Below are positions 1 to 10,555 of a stretch of 64,000 nt of DNA, in pieces. Origin of the DNA: Erinaceus europaeus. Taxonomy: Eukaryota; Chordata; Mammalia; Eulipotyphla; Erinaceidae. The DNA is taken from the NCBI RefSeq assembly GCF_950295315.1, contig NC_080172.1, positions 111,142,353-111,206,352 on the forward strand, read 5' to 3'. Within the stretch, counting starts at the first letter, position 1. Each line of letters begins with the position of its first letter. The translations under genes were made by a program, and so were the position numbers. The notes beneath the pieces are model-generated. The model saw only the letters and a list, made by a program, of their open reading frames with translations, did not search any database and was not told the DNA's origin.

Positions 1-260
1 CTGGGGCTAGGGATCGACCTGCCAATGCCCATGTGCAGGAGAGCAGTGATGACAGAAGCCAGACCTTCCACTCTCTGGACTCCATAAGGCATTTTGATCC
101 ATAGTCCCAGAGAGGGAGACATGTTAGTGGTAGATGACCAGAGAGCTCTGAAATCGAATACCATCATATCCTGGAGATAGAAGAAAATAAAAAAGGAAGT
201 AAAAATCTGAATGAATAATAGGTTTATCTGTGACTTAGAATGGAAGATAAAGCAGGGCGA
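1..260 (-). repeat. Fragment of abundant long interspersed repeat X
   Basis: Reads on the minus strand as part of a long repeat that recurs at least eight times in the window, for example at 10250, 13831, 27202, 43380 and 43840. The shared landmarks are a GATCGACCTG / CCCATGTGCAG block followed by CAGACCTTCCA and TCCCAGAGAGGGA. I do not know the family name. No coding capacity is seen. Confidence 0.6.
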
Positions 261-414
261 TAGAGAAAAATTGGAATATGTATATAAATATAGCTAGTTG
301 TAGAAATAATTGTCAACCTTTATCTGAGACCTTCGGAGATATACTGCATTTTTCAAAGGAGGGAATGCTTACAGGGAACGCTGGTGGTAGGAATGGTGTG
401 GAATTATATACCTG

Positions 415-545
415 TTATACACACCATGTCATTATACAAACAGACTCTCATCCCTGAGGCTTAGAAGTCCCAGGTTCATTCCTTCAACCACTATAAGATA
501 GACATGAGCAGTGCTCTGGATAAAATAAAATAAATAATTTGTATT
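415..545 (+). mobile_element. SINE family C (short tRNA-derived), diverged
   Basis: Shows the family landmarks in order: an ATTATACAAACAGACTCTCAT block, CCTGAGGCT, CCCAGGTTCA (B-box-like), then GAGCAGTGCTCTGG and an A-rich AAATAAAT tail. The 5' part is diverged. Confidence 0.65.
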
Positions 546-550
546 ATTCA

Positions 551-746
551 ATATTTTATTTATTGGATAGAGACAGCCAGAAGTTGAGAGGAAGAGGTGA
601 TAGAGAGGGAGAGAGAAAGAAAAATACCTGCAACACAACCTCACCAGTTGTGAAGCTTTCCTCCTACAGGTAGGGACCAGAGGTTTGAATCTAGGTCTTT
701 TCACATTGTCACATGTGCACTCAACTAGGTGCTCCAATACCTGGCC
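551..746 (-). mobile_element. SINE family B (tRNA-derived), minus orientation
   Basis: Starts with the reversed tail (TTTTATTTATTGGATAGAGA), runs through a GAGA-rich body and ends with the reversed promoter region (GTTTGAATCTAGG, then ACATGTGCACTCAACTAGGT). Related copies lie at 27905, 36040 and 50725. Confidence 0.7.
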
Positions 747-1608
747 ATATATTCATGGGATTTTGCTGAGCAGGCTCATAGGGGCTGAGTGTATATTTAC
801 TATCAACTATGGACCAGGATCACGTCCCTGGTTCCACTTGCACGGGAGAACTTCCATAATTAGTGAGGAGTGCTTTGTTCTTCCTCTTCCTCTTCTTCTT
901 CTCTCTGTATATTTCTCTTGTCTCTCTTATCTCTCCCCCTTTTCTCTATGTGTTATTGTCTCTCCTTCCACTCTCAATTTCTAAGGCCCTTTCAAATAAA
1001 AACAAATTCAATAAAATATGTATTAAAAAAGAAGTTCAGAGACTCACGGGAGTACTACTTTGGAAATTAAGAGTATGATATTTTAACATTGGGACAAAGT
1101 GGATGAAGTTGAAGGTGATATGCTCAGTGAAGTAAGTATGGGGGTGACAGACAACTAACACACAGTTTTTGTTTTTTTTCGTATATGGAATGGAGTATTG
1201 AATTACATGAATGACTCCTCATCCCTGCAAAAACAGGCAACAAACGTATGTGCCATTCTGAACACTGTGGTGGTTAACTTGGGCACAGGTAGGCACAGAC
1301 ATGTGCTGTTGGGTGGGGTGTTTATATGTCTGATCTTTAAACATTATTCTATTATGCTTACTGCTATCATATTCATTTGACAGGAGTTGGTCATTTATAG
1401 TACAGTTGAAAGCGCATGTATAAATGTTTTCATTCCATGAAGACAGGTGTCTGCAAAGCAGTCTAACCCCCATCTCAGACCCTTTCCAGCACCATGTAGC
1501 AGCACACAGAGGACCCCCCTCTTATCCCTCACTGCCATTCTTCCTCTCTTTTCCCTTCAATAAATTGACAAATTTGACTAAATTTTTGGCTGCTTTTTTT
1601 TTCATTCT
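747..1608. other. Intergenic, no gene recognised
   Basis: AT-rich sequence with pyrimidine runs near 880-960. The short open frames are low-complexity Ser/Leu-rich and have no recognisable domain. Confidence 0.5.
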
Positions 1609-1624
1609 AGTCGGCTGCCTTTTT

Positions 1625-1895
1625 AAAATTTATTTTATTTATTTATTCCCTTTTGTTGCCCTTGTTGTTTTATTATTGTTGTTGTCGTTGTTGCATAGGA
1701 CAGAGAGAAATGGAGAGAGGAGGGGAAGACAGAGAGGAAGAGAGAAAGATATACACCTGCACACCTGCTTCACCGCCTGTGAAGCGATTCCCCTGCAGGT
1801 GGGGAGCCAGAGTTAGAACCAGGATCCTTATGCTGGTCCTTGTGCTTTGCTTTGCACCACCTGCGCTTAACCCACTGCACTACAGCCCGACTCCC
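1625..1895 (-). mobile_element. SINE family A (ERI-like), minus orientation
   Basis: Reverse complement of the major SINE: tail side ATTTATTCCCTTTTGTTGCC, head side CTACAGCCCGACTCCC. Flanked by an imperfect target duplication AGTC(G/A)GCTGCCTTTT at 1609 and 1896, so this is a complete retrotransposed unit. Open frames crossing it are artefacts. Confidence 0.9.
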
Positions 1896-1912
1896 AGTCA
1901 GCTGCCTTTTAA

Positions 1913-3540
1913 GGGGATGGTAGTGGGGAACCTGTCAGTAAACTGATATATGAACCAACAATCATTGAGGCAGGAGACATGTGGGTATAGCTCCCCAAAT
2001 TTACAGCATCTGAATTAAGCCTCATGCTGGTGAGGGCTCTGGGCACAATGGTGTGTCAGGGCAGGTTCTTGAGATGTAGAAACATCTACTCAGGTGGGGA
2101 TGCTTGTCATGGAGGCAGCTTTGTTTGTATTCTCATCACTGGAACTAAATCAGAAAACTGTGCATCCTCAGCTCAATCATTGCATCACCTAAATGTGGCC
2201 TGAAAACTAAAAGGGTTTTATTTCATGATTTAGGTCTCTAGTGTGTGGTATTTTGGGGATATCAGCTCCCTGCCAGCTCAGCATTTCATGGATGATAAGC
2301 TGACTTAACATAGACAACTGTCACTATTGCTGCTCCAGAGTATATACTTATAGGTCTTTTGGAAGGAAATCTCTCTACTTCAAAAAGCCATTTTAATGTT
2401 TTCATTAGTGATATAGTAGTAGTTTCCATAATTACAAGTATATGTGGAGGGCTGGAGAGATAGGGACATAGTTATGCAAAACCATTTTGATGCCTGAGAA
2501 AGCACATGTCCCAAGTTCAATACCAGCAGCACCAAAAGCCAAAGCTGCATATTACTGTGATAACATAAAATAAGAATAGAATAGGTGAAATAATATTTGG
2601 GGGGCATATTCCATATCACCCCCACTGTCAATATTCTGTGGCCCCATCCATAGAAATAACTGTCATAATTCTTAGAAAACTAGCTCCGTTCCTGTGACTT
2701 GTGGGAGAGGGAGTCTGTGTACTTCAATACTCGACTGCTTACATGGGAAAAACTACCGAGTACTAGTCTGTCACCTCCTTATTCACTTCACTGAACACAA
2801 TCACCCTCAGCTTCATTGGTCCTAAAGGAACCAGTATCGCCCTTTCAAATGGAAGGGTATTACTAACTTGAGTCCCCCAATTTCTTCATCAAATCTTGTG
2901 TAGTTGGGTATGGAAAACAGTGCAAAATGCACTCTGCTTATGCCTTAGAATAAGGACTCAGACACGGAGAGTCATGAGCAAAGCAAAAGTCTTACATATA
3001 TATGTAAGCCAGCAATCACACCAAAAGCAATCTTCAGAGCCTTTTTGTATGTGACTGGATATGGGAACAACCTGTACTCTTCCCCTCTTTTGAGAGAGAA
3101 TTGGGTCTCAATCTAACCATGATCAGGAAAAGGTGATGGGAGCAGATATTAGGAGGGAGTCTGGGATCTGCTGTAATGGAAAAGGGAGTGCAAGGAAGGG
3201 GATTTTGGCCAGGACAATGTGGCTATCATGGAAAGGAAGAGTGAGGAGGGTCCTGGGAAGTCTAAACTAACTGTGAAGAAAAAAAAAAAAAGGCATAGTT
3301 GTCATCATAGATAGGTAAATCTCAGGGCATTGTAGTCAGACTGGATTGGTAGACAACAATGAAATGGCTACAACCAACTGGGCCATTTCATACAATGAGC
3401 ATTTCAGCTGCCTCCACAGCTGGAGTGTGAGGATGGCAGCTGTGAACATAGGGGGACAACTGTCCCCTTGAATCTAAGAAAAAGTAATGCTCATGCTTCT
3501 CTTCAGATGATATGCAAAACCAGTGTCAACATTTATAGAA
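1913..3540. other. Intergenic, no gene recognised
   Basis: About 1.6 kb without a recognisable gene. A degenerate SINE-like stretch lies near 2445-2580 (GGCTGGAGAGATAGG, CAAGTTCAATACCAGCAGCA). The rest is unique-looking AT-rich sequence. Confidence 0.5.
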
Positions 3541-3705
3541 TATGTGCATGAATTCTGTGAGTAAACTTCCTTGTTAAGATTTTGCAATTCCATATTTACA
3601 TACTTTTCAACACGAATATTTGATTTCGTTTTGCATAGACACCAGATTTTTTCAGAAATACTGAAAAAAAAAGTCTTTTTTAAGTTCCCACATTTTATTG
3701 CTCTG

Positions 3706-4747
3706 TGCATTTTATTTTTATGTGCAACTCAGGCATCCAAGTTCGACATCCTCGAGGAAACACTCACGAAAGACATGTCTCTGATATCTGATTAGTGTAA
3801 AAAATGGCGACTAATCCCCAGCACTGCAAAAACAGTATCATCTGTTTTCCATCTACACCATGCATTGGCCTCGCATGAGCTTAACGTTCAACTTGACGAC
3901 ACAAGAATCTGGTATGAAGCCCAGCCAGTCTATCTCAGCATTACTCTCGATCGCACCCTGTCATTTCACGAACATCTCATAAAAACTGCAGCAAAGGTGG
4001 GCACAAGTAACAACATCATTGCAAGACTGGCCAGCTCCTCATGGGGCGCGAGCGCTTCCACACAACGATCATCATCTTTGGCATTATGCTATTCCACTGC
4101 AGAATACTGTGCCCAGTATGGTTCCGTAGCCCCCATGTCCACTTGGTCGATTCCAAATTATATTCCTCCATGAGGATAATTTCTGGTATCATCCATTCCA
4201 CCCCAGTTCCATGGCTGCAAGTTCTTAGCAACATCGCCCCGCCAGATATTCGTCGGGATGCGGCATCATCTAAGTTCATTTCATACGTCTACGCTCGACC
4301 GGACCTGCCAATATACGCAGATATCTTCGCCCACCCTGTCCAGCGCTTGATGTCTCATCATCCAATCTGGTCTCCTATGCCTACACTGAACTTCTCTGTT
4401 CCAGACTCTTGAAAACAGAGTTGGCAGTCAGCTGAGGTAAAGAACAAACACCTCATCACAGACCCCTGCAAGCGTCAACCTGGCTTTGACCTAGCACGTT
4501 ATGATTGGGCCCTCCTCAATCACTATTGAACAGGCCATGGCTGGTGCGCCTATGTTCCATTGCTGGGGAGCCAGAGACGACCCGAACTGCCCCTGCGGCT
4601 ACAGACAGACTATGAGCCACATAGTCAACGACTGCCACCTCTCCAGATTCAAAGGAGGTCTCAAAACTTTACATCAGGCTCAACCTGACGCTGTTAACTG
4701 GCTGTGGAAGAAGGGCAAACGCTAGTAGTAGTAGTAGTGGTAGTAGT
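3706..4747 (+). pseudogene. Jockey/I-like non-LTR retrotransposon, 5'-truncated copy 1
   Basis: Encodes the C-terminal third of a non-LTR retrotransposon polyprotein, starting just after the reverse transcriptase catalytic region. Recognisable blocks are the thumb-like YLSITLDRTLSFHEHL, a central ALCYSTAEYC, and a terminal Cys/His motif CPCGYRQTMSHIVNDC. The reading frame is broken by a one-base loss in the GTGCCCAGTATGG stretch near 4112, and a TGG codon has become TGA near 4410. The coding end TAG runs straight into a (TAG)n-like tail. The unit is bounded by a 9-bp target duplication ATTGCTCTG (3697-3705 and 4748-4756). About 16 bases at the 5' end, before GTGCAACTCAGGC, do not match the other copies. 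Confidence 0.88.
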
Positions 4748-4761
4748 ATTGCTCTGAACTG

Positions 4762-4775
4762 CCAGTAGATGGCAG
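4762..4775 (+). promoter_or_regulatory. CTCF-core-like motif in repeat Y
   Basis: The sequence CCAGTAGATGGCAG fits the published CTCF core consensus CCASYAGRKGGCRS at every position. It lies in repeat Y directly after the target duplication of the retrotransposon. Binding is an inference. Confidence 0.4.
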
Positions 4776-4850
4776 TTAAAAACTGCAGACTGGGAGTTTT
4801 CCTCAATGACTGAAGATGGTCCCTCCTTCCTGCCTCCTCTCTTTATCCCA

Positions 4851-5184
4851 AGGCTGTTAAATGAGGAGAATCATGAGTTAATGATAGCATGTGGACAAGC
4901 TGATATCCCTGGCTCCTTTGCCTAACTACCCTGAATACTGGTGCAATTGCAGGGTCAACATGCAGACTTCTCACAGATTTGTCATAGATTTTTAACTGTC
5001 ATAGATTTTTAACTGTCTAACTCTATTGTTCCCTATTTTTCTCTATGGTCCTTTCTCTTCCATTGTAAGTCACACGTGAACCTATTACTACCTCTGAATT
5101 TATTTTTAAAGACAAACCTTTAGCCAGACTCACAAAACAAAAAGGGAGAAGACCCAAATAAATGGGATCATAAATGAAAGAGAA
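4851..5184. other. Intergenic, no gene recognised
   Basis: AT-rich sequence with a short direct repeat (GTCATAGATTTTTAACT twice near 4982-5015). No gene seen. Confidence 0.5.
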
Positions 5185-5424
5185 GAGTAAACTTCCTTAT
5201 TGTTAATATCTCTCAATTCCAATATTTATAAACTTTTCAACATGAATATTTGCTTTCTTCTTGCATAGATACCAGATTTTTTTGAGAAATACCGAAAAAG
5301 GCTTTTTTATATCCCCCATATTGTATTGCTCTGAACTACCAATAGGTGGCAGTAAAATACTGCAGACTAGGCGTTTTCCTCATTGTCTGAGGATGGTCCA
5401 TCCTTCCTGCCTCCTCTCTCTACT
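5185..5424 (+). repeat. Repeat Y copy 2, uninterrupted
   Basis: Collinear with 3541-3705 plus 4748-4850 but without the retrotransposon. The site ATTGCTCTG (5325-5333) is present once. It therefore acts as a related empty site for the insertion at 3706. A CTCF-like core follows. Confidence 0.75.
5339..5352 (+). promoter_or_regulatory. CTCF-core-like motif in repeat Y copy 2
   Basis: CCAATAGGTGGCAG matches the CTCF core consensus at all but one position (A where C or G is expected). It is at the same place in the repeat as the motif at 4762. Confidence 0.35.
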
Positions 5425-6566
5425 TCTTCTTCTAGCATTTGCCCTTCTTCCATAGCCAGTCAACAGCATCAGGTTGAGCCTGATGTAAAGTTTCGAGACC
5501 AACTTTGAATCTGGAGAGTTGGCAGTCATTGACTATGTGGGTCATAGTCTGTCTGTAGCCGCAGGGGCAGTTCGGGTCGTCTCTGGCTCCCCAGCGATGG
5601 AACATAGCGGCACACCGGCCATGGCCTGTTCAATAGCGATTGAGGAGGGCCCAATCATAACGTGCTAGGTCAAAGCCAGGTTGACGCTTGCAGGGGTCTG
5701 TGATGAGGTGTTTGTTCTTTACCTCAGCTGACTGCCAACTCTGTTTCCAAGAGTCTGGAACAGATAAGTTCAGTGTAGGCAAAGGAGACCAGATTGGGTG
5801 ACGAGATGTCAAGCGTTGGACAGGGTGGGCGAAGATATCCGCGTATATTGGCAGCTCCGGTCGAGCGTAGACGTGTGAAATGAACTTAGATGATGCCACA
5901 TCCCGACGAATATCTGGCAGGGCGATGTTGCTAAGAACTGGCAGCCATAGAACCGGGGTGGAACGGATGGTTCCAGAAATTATCCTCATGGAGGAATATA
6001 ATTTGGAATCGACCAAGTGGACATGGGGGCTACGGAACCATACTGGGCACAGTATTCTGCAGTGGAATAGCATAATGCCAGAGATGATGATCGTAGTGTG
6101 GAAGCGCTCACGCCCCATGAGGAGCTGGCCAGTCTTGCAATGATGTGATTCCTCGCGCCCACCTTTGCAGCAGTTTTTATGAGATGTTTGTGAAATGACA
6201 GGGTGCGATCGAGAGTAACGCCAAGATAGACTGGTTGGGCGCATGCCGGATTCTCGTATCGCCAAGCTTCACATTAAGCTCACGCGAGGCCGAGGCATGG
6301 TGTAGATGGAAAACAGTTGATACCGTTTTTGCAGTACTAGGGATTAGTCACCATTTTTTACAGTAATCAAATATCAGAGACATGTCTTTCGTGAGTGTTT
6401 CCTCGAGGTTGTCGAACTTGGATGCCTGAGTTGCACAGCACATGTCATCGGAGTAGATGAACTTCCTTGAAGAAGTTTCTGGGAGGTCATTGATGTAAAT
6501 ATTAAATAGCGTAGGAGCCAGAACAGAGCCCTGGGGGAGGCCACTTGTGACAAGTCTCCATCTGCT
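5425..6566 (-). pseudogene. Jockey/I-like non-LTR retrotransposon, 5'-truncated copy 2
   Basis: Read on the minus strand from 6566, it begins inside the reverse transcriptase domain. [19 protein letters not shown] is followed by a variant catalytic box YSDD, where copy 4 has YADD. It continues through the thumb and C-terminal region to CPCGYRQTMTHIVNDC and the coding end close to 5450. The tail reads AGAAGAAGAAG in the minus direction (5425-5440). It shares with copy 1 the one-base loss in the GTGCCCAGTATGG stretch, so both descend from one defective source or from each other. The 5' end abuts a family C SINE. The frame is broken at several sites. Confidence 0.88.
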
Positions 6567-6705
6567 AGCAAGATGGTTATGCAAAAGAACTCTCATGCCT
6601 GAGGCTCCAAGGCCCTGCTTTTAATCCACAGCATCACCATGAGTCAGAACTGAGCAGAGCTCTGATCTTTCTTTCTAAAGAGAAAATTGTAAAATAAATT
6701 TAAAT
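6566..6705 (+). mobile_element. SINE family C
   Basis: Family landmarks in order: ATGGTTATGCAAAAGAACTCTC, CCTGAGGCTCCAAG, GAGCAGAGCTCTGAT, then an A/T-rich tail. It lies against the truncated retrotransposon end. Confidence 0.75.
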
Positions 6706-6957
6706 ACTAAAAAAAGAAAACACTTTATAAAATGTTCAAGTAAAATTAAATGAAACTTCATATGGTGGTGTTTCCATTTGTTTTTTTTAATCCATACCAT
6801 CTCTGACTGAGAAAGTGTGGGAAATAACTGGAGACCATGCCAAGATTCTCACTTTGCTGCCACACTTGCGTCCTGTGTGTTTAGGTGGTAGTGACATTGG
6901 AAAGTGGCTTATGGCTTACCTTGAGAAACATGTCCTCTTCTTTGACTATTCCCACAG

Positions 6958-7266
6958 GTTTGCTGCCTGAGGAGATAAAAAGGAGCAACTTTAAACCATC
7001 CAGTCTCCTATGACAGGGCAATTAGAGCCTGCTGAGGGATGACTTGGCCATCTCTTCCTTAAGGGACCTGCCTGTAGAACTCTTCCCTAATCTGTTTGAA
7101 AGCACACACACTCAGACACTGGGAGACCCTGAAGGCTCTAGTGCAGACGTGGCCCTTTGAAAAACCTCTCTGAAGCCCTGGTTGAAGACCGGTTTCCTGA
7201 GAATCCAAGTTTCAAAGCTGTGATGGATGGAATTGATGTCCTGCTCAAACAGGAAGTTCCCCCCAG
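6958..7266 (+). pseudogene. PRAME-family first coding exon, frameshifted relic
   Basis: Closely related to the first coding exon of the intact PRAME-family gene at 31147. Matching blocks include AGAGCCTGCTGA, TTTGAAAGCACA, ACCCTGAAGGC and the end block AGTTTCAAAGCTGTGATGGA. The acceptor (CCCACAG) and the donor (CCCCAG|GTAAGG) are both kept. A two-base loss after CTGTTT near 7098, further indels and in-frame stops destroy the frame. No downstream PRAME exons are recognised on this strand, so this looks like a stranded exon from a decayed paralogue. It supports an old local PRAME cluster. Confidence 0.85.
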
Positions 7267-7493
7267 GTAAGGAGGATCCATAGTCAGGGACAGTCTGTGT
7301 GTCCTGGAGGACAGCTGGGTCAGGGAGAGTGGAGACCCATGGGGAGTCCCCGAGGCTTCTAATGTCATAGTGACAGCTCATTGCTCATTGGGGATTCCTT
7401 CTCAAGAGTACATCTCTGACAATTGGTAAAGCACACAATTTGCTTTCCATGATTATCTAAGTTCTAGCCCCTAAGATACCTTAAAAAGTATTA

Positions 7494-7735
7494 GAGCTCA
7501 AAGCGCAAGGACTGTGTAAAGATCCAGGTTGGAGCCGCCAGCTCCCCACCTGCAGGGGAGTTGCTTCACAGGTGGGCAGTGAAGCAGGTCTGCAGCTGTC
7601 TATCTTTCTCTCCCCCTCTCTGTCTTTCTCTACTCTCTCCATTTCTCTCTGACCTATCCAACAATGATGACATCAATAACAACAATAATAACTACACCAA
7701 TGCCAACAAAAGGGAATAAATAGATAATTAAAAAA
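7494..7735 (+). mobile_element. SINE family A, 5'-truncated
   Basis: Begins within the tRNA-like part (AAGCGCAAGGAC) and continues through GCTCCCCACCTGCAGGGGAG, the TC-rich body and an AAAAGGGAATAAATAGATAA tail. Confidence 0.85.
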
Positions 7736-7756
7736 TATCAGAGGTTTTTTTTGTTT

Positions 7757-7880
7757 TATGTATTCATTTATTCATTCATCCATTCCTTCCTTCCTTCATT
7801 CATTCATCCATTCCTTCCTTCCTTCCTTCCTTCCTTCCTTCCTTCATTCATTCATTCATTAATTCATTCATTTGCATAGC
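7757..7880. repeat. Compound microsatellite (TTCC / ATTC units)
   Basis: Alternating runs of TTCC and ATTC tetranucleotides, about 120 bp in all. Confidence 0.95.
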
Positions 7881-7951
7881 AGAGCCTTACTCTGGCTGAC
7901 TGTGGTGTAGGGCACTGAACCCGGACCTTTAATTCTTAAGAATCAGAGTTT

Positions 7952-8235
7952 TGGGGAGTTGGGCAGTAGCACAGCGGGTTAAGCGCACGTGGTGCAAAAT
8001 TCAAGGACTGCCTTAAGGATCCTGATTTGAGCCCCTGGCTCCCCACCTACAGAAGAGTCAGTTCACAGGCTGCAAAGCAGGTCTGCAGGTGTCTATCTTT
8101 CTCTTCCCCTCTCTGTCTTCCTCTCCTCTCTCAATTTTCTCTCTGCCCTATCCAACAAGTACTACATCAACAACAACAATAACTACAGCAATAAAACAAG
8201 GGTGACAAAAAGGAATAAGTAAATAAATATAAAAA
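7952..8235 (+). mobile_element. SINE family A
   Basis: Complete copy from GGAGTTGGGCAGTAGCACAG to the A/T-rich tail. An imperfect target duplication AATCAGA(G/T)T flanks it at 7941 and 8236. Confidence 0.88.
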
Positions 8236-8579
8236 ATCAGATTCTTGTTGTATCCCCATTATGCTCTCTCTCCATACCTCCTCCCTCCCTTCCCCCTCCC
8301 CTCTCCATGTCTTACTGTTTGAGAATCCCCAAACTGGGTAGCAGGAAAGAGTCCACCAGGAGTGATGGTCTGGAATTCACTGTGCCTGATGATACAATTA
8401 GTGGGAGACAGATAGGATACAGAGAGATAGAGAAATAAATGTATTCTGGCACATCCTCTCCCTCCTCCACCACTGCTGACTCCCTCTTCTGCCACTTCTG
8501 GTGCTGCTTGTGTGCTGGTTTGGTGTGGACCTGGTTCCTCTTTTGTGAAGAGTCAAGTGAGGAGACCCTGGAGTTCACC

Positions 8580-9240
8580 ATACCTGACGAAAACCCAAGG
8601 AAGGAGTCAAGACTGAGAACAAGGACCACATTAATCTGAAGGTGGTGAGTCAGGATGGTTCGGTGGTAATGTTTAAGATTAAGAGGCAGACACCACTTAG
8701 TAAGCTAATGAAAGCCTCTTGTGAATGGCAGTGATTGTCAATGAGGCAGATCAGATTCCGATTTGACGGGCAGCCAATCAATGAAACAGATACACTTGCA
8801 CAGTTGGAAATGGAGGGTGTAGATACAATGTATGTGTTCCAGCCCCAGGCAGGAGGTGTCTACTAAAAAGGGACCCTGCTACTTTACTCCAGAGCTCTGT
8901 TCCTTCAGACCAAGAAGACATTCTCAATTAGAAAACCACAATTTGGTTCCACCACATCCTGAAAAAGGAGAGCAGGAAGGGATCAGAGGAGGGTCCTTTG
9001 GGTGCTCCTACATGGTGCTAGAAAGCGCCTGAGGTGGTGGTGAGACTGCTTTGTAGTCAGTCACCTGTCTTCATGTAATGAAAACATTTACACATGTGCC
9101 CACAGCTAAACTGTAAATCATCAATGCCTGTCAAATGAAGATGATAGCAGTGAACATAATAGAATAATGTTTAAAGATGAGACATATACTACACTTCATC
9201 CAACACCAAATGTCTGTGCCTACCTGTGCTCAAATTAAAT
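8580..9240 (+). pseudogene. SUMO2P: Processed SUMO2 pseudogene
   Basis: An intronless copy of the small ubiquitin-like modifier SUMO2. The region matching the coding sequence runs 8580-8866, and sequence resembling its 3' UTR continues to about 9240. Recognisable parts are [46 protein letters not shown] and the terminal QAGGVY; the diglycine needed for conjugation is therefore still readable. The start ATG has become ATA, one base is lost near 8589, and an in-frame TGA interrupts the middle near 8734. The absence of introns and presence of 3' UTR mark it as retroposed mRNA. No function is expected. Confidence 0.92.
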
Positions 9241-9259
9241 GCCAAAGTAATCAGAAAGC

Positions 9260-9900
9260 TACAACAGTTAGTTGACTTCCTCCTTCCTTCCTTTGTTTCT
9301 TTTGATATGGGCTGATAATTCATGGGTGTAAATACTCTATGCCATATGTTGCAGTGGACCACCACAGCAGATGAGCAGCAAGAGAGTCAGGGGTCTGGGA
9401 AGGTGACCTCCCCAGTGGGTCAGGAATCAGTGCAAGGGAGAACAGAAAACACCACACTTATATGGGTGGTAAATCTGGACTCATTTTAATAGTGAAACTG
9501 CATTACTTTTATACTTTTTCAGGTTACATAAACATCCAGCTCATAAGGAAGTAGCAATAAACTTCATAGTCTTGTGCTTTGGCTGGGTACATGTCACTAC
9601 CCCTTTTTACTGTAAAGAATGGTACAATACTTAGTATATCCCTGTTCTCAGGGGAGGTCATACTTAGAATTGTTTTTGACTTTTGCTGAGGGCTCTTTCT
9701 ATCATTAATCTACTATGCGGAGCATACAGATCTTTGCCTAGTCCTGGGCCACTGCTCATCTAGATCTGGTACAGATTAACTATTAATCTTTCTTTGTTTC
9801 GATATGTCAACTTGTACCTGGGAGGCCTCAATCTCTGCATTCTTTCTTTGAGGGGCAGGTCATAACATGACTTTTTTTGTCTGTCTATGCTGACCCACCT
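9260..9900. other. Intergenic, no gene recognised
   Basis: No gene seen. Composition resembles an old LTR or other repeat (ACCACACTTATATGGG, CAATAAACTTCATAG), but I could not match it to anything else in the window. Confidence 0.4.
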
Positions 9901-10249
9901 TCCCCACTTTCATAATGTAACTTTCAAATATGCCCCTGTGTAAGGGAGAGGGGGTGCTTCTGACTCTCCATTCCCACCAGGCACTGCCAAAGCACTATTA
10001 ATCAATTGTGACGGTATAATTATTTGTAACAATAATGGGGGGGAGAATGCATTGTCCCATTCTCGTCCTTCGTGCCCAGCTTCCTTGAAGTCTGAATGCA
10101 GGTCCAGAGGAGATGACCATGTCAGGATCCCTGGCATTCTTGATGGGGCGCCACAATATATGAAAAAAAAAAAAAAAACAACTATCCAGTAGTTCTTGTT
10201 CACCTCCTAACATTCTTTTAAAAAAATTATTATATTTTTTCAAAAAAAC

Positions 10250-10503
10250 TTTTTTTTACAGAATTACATGTCAACATGGGTTTGAATCCACACCATTCCC
10301 ACTACTAGAGTTCTGAATCTAAGGTCTCCCCATGGCAATCCACCAAAATTCCCCTAAGGTTATAGACATGGGCCAACCATCATCTCTACAACAGTCTGTC
10401 CACATTTATACATATTTGCTGCCTTTTATTCTAAATCAATCCTCTCTTCCACTCCAAGCCACTCATGGCATCATAATTACATCATACATTCCTCTTCTTT
10501 TCC

Positions 10504-10555
<52 letters not shown>

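Larger units (their letters stand above)
3541..4850 (+). repeat. Repeat Y copy 1, interrupted by a retrotransposon
   Basis: The flanks 3541-3705 and 4748-4850 together match an uninterrupted copy at 5185-5424. Matching blocks are AGTAAACTTCCTT, ACTTTTCAACA(C/T)GAATATTTG, GCATAGA(C/T)ACCAGATTTTT, ATTGCTCTG, then ACTGCAGACT and TGGTCC(C/A)TCCTTCCTGCC. The interruption at 3706-4747 is a retrotransposon. I cannot say whether Y is a dispersed family or a local duplication. Confidence 0.75.

Noticed and set aside
10140..10160. GGGGCGCCAC near 10145, which in reverse resembles the start of a tRNA-Lys primer-binding site
   Set aside because: Only about eight bases match, and no LTR end or retroviral interior could be recognised next to it.
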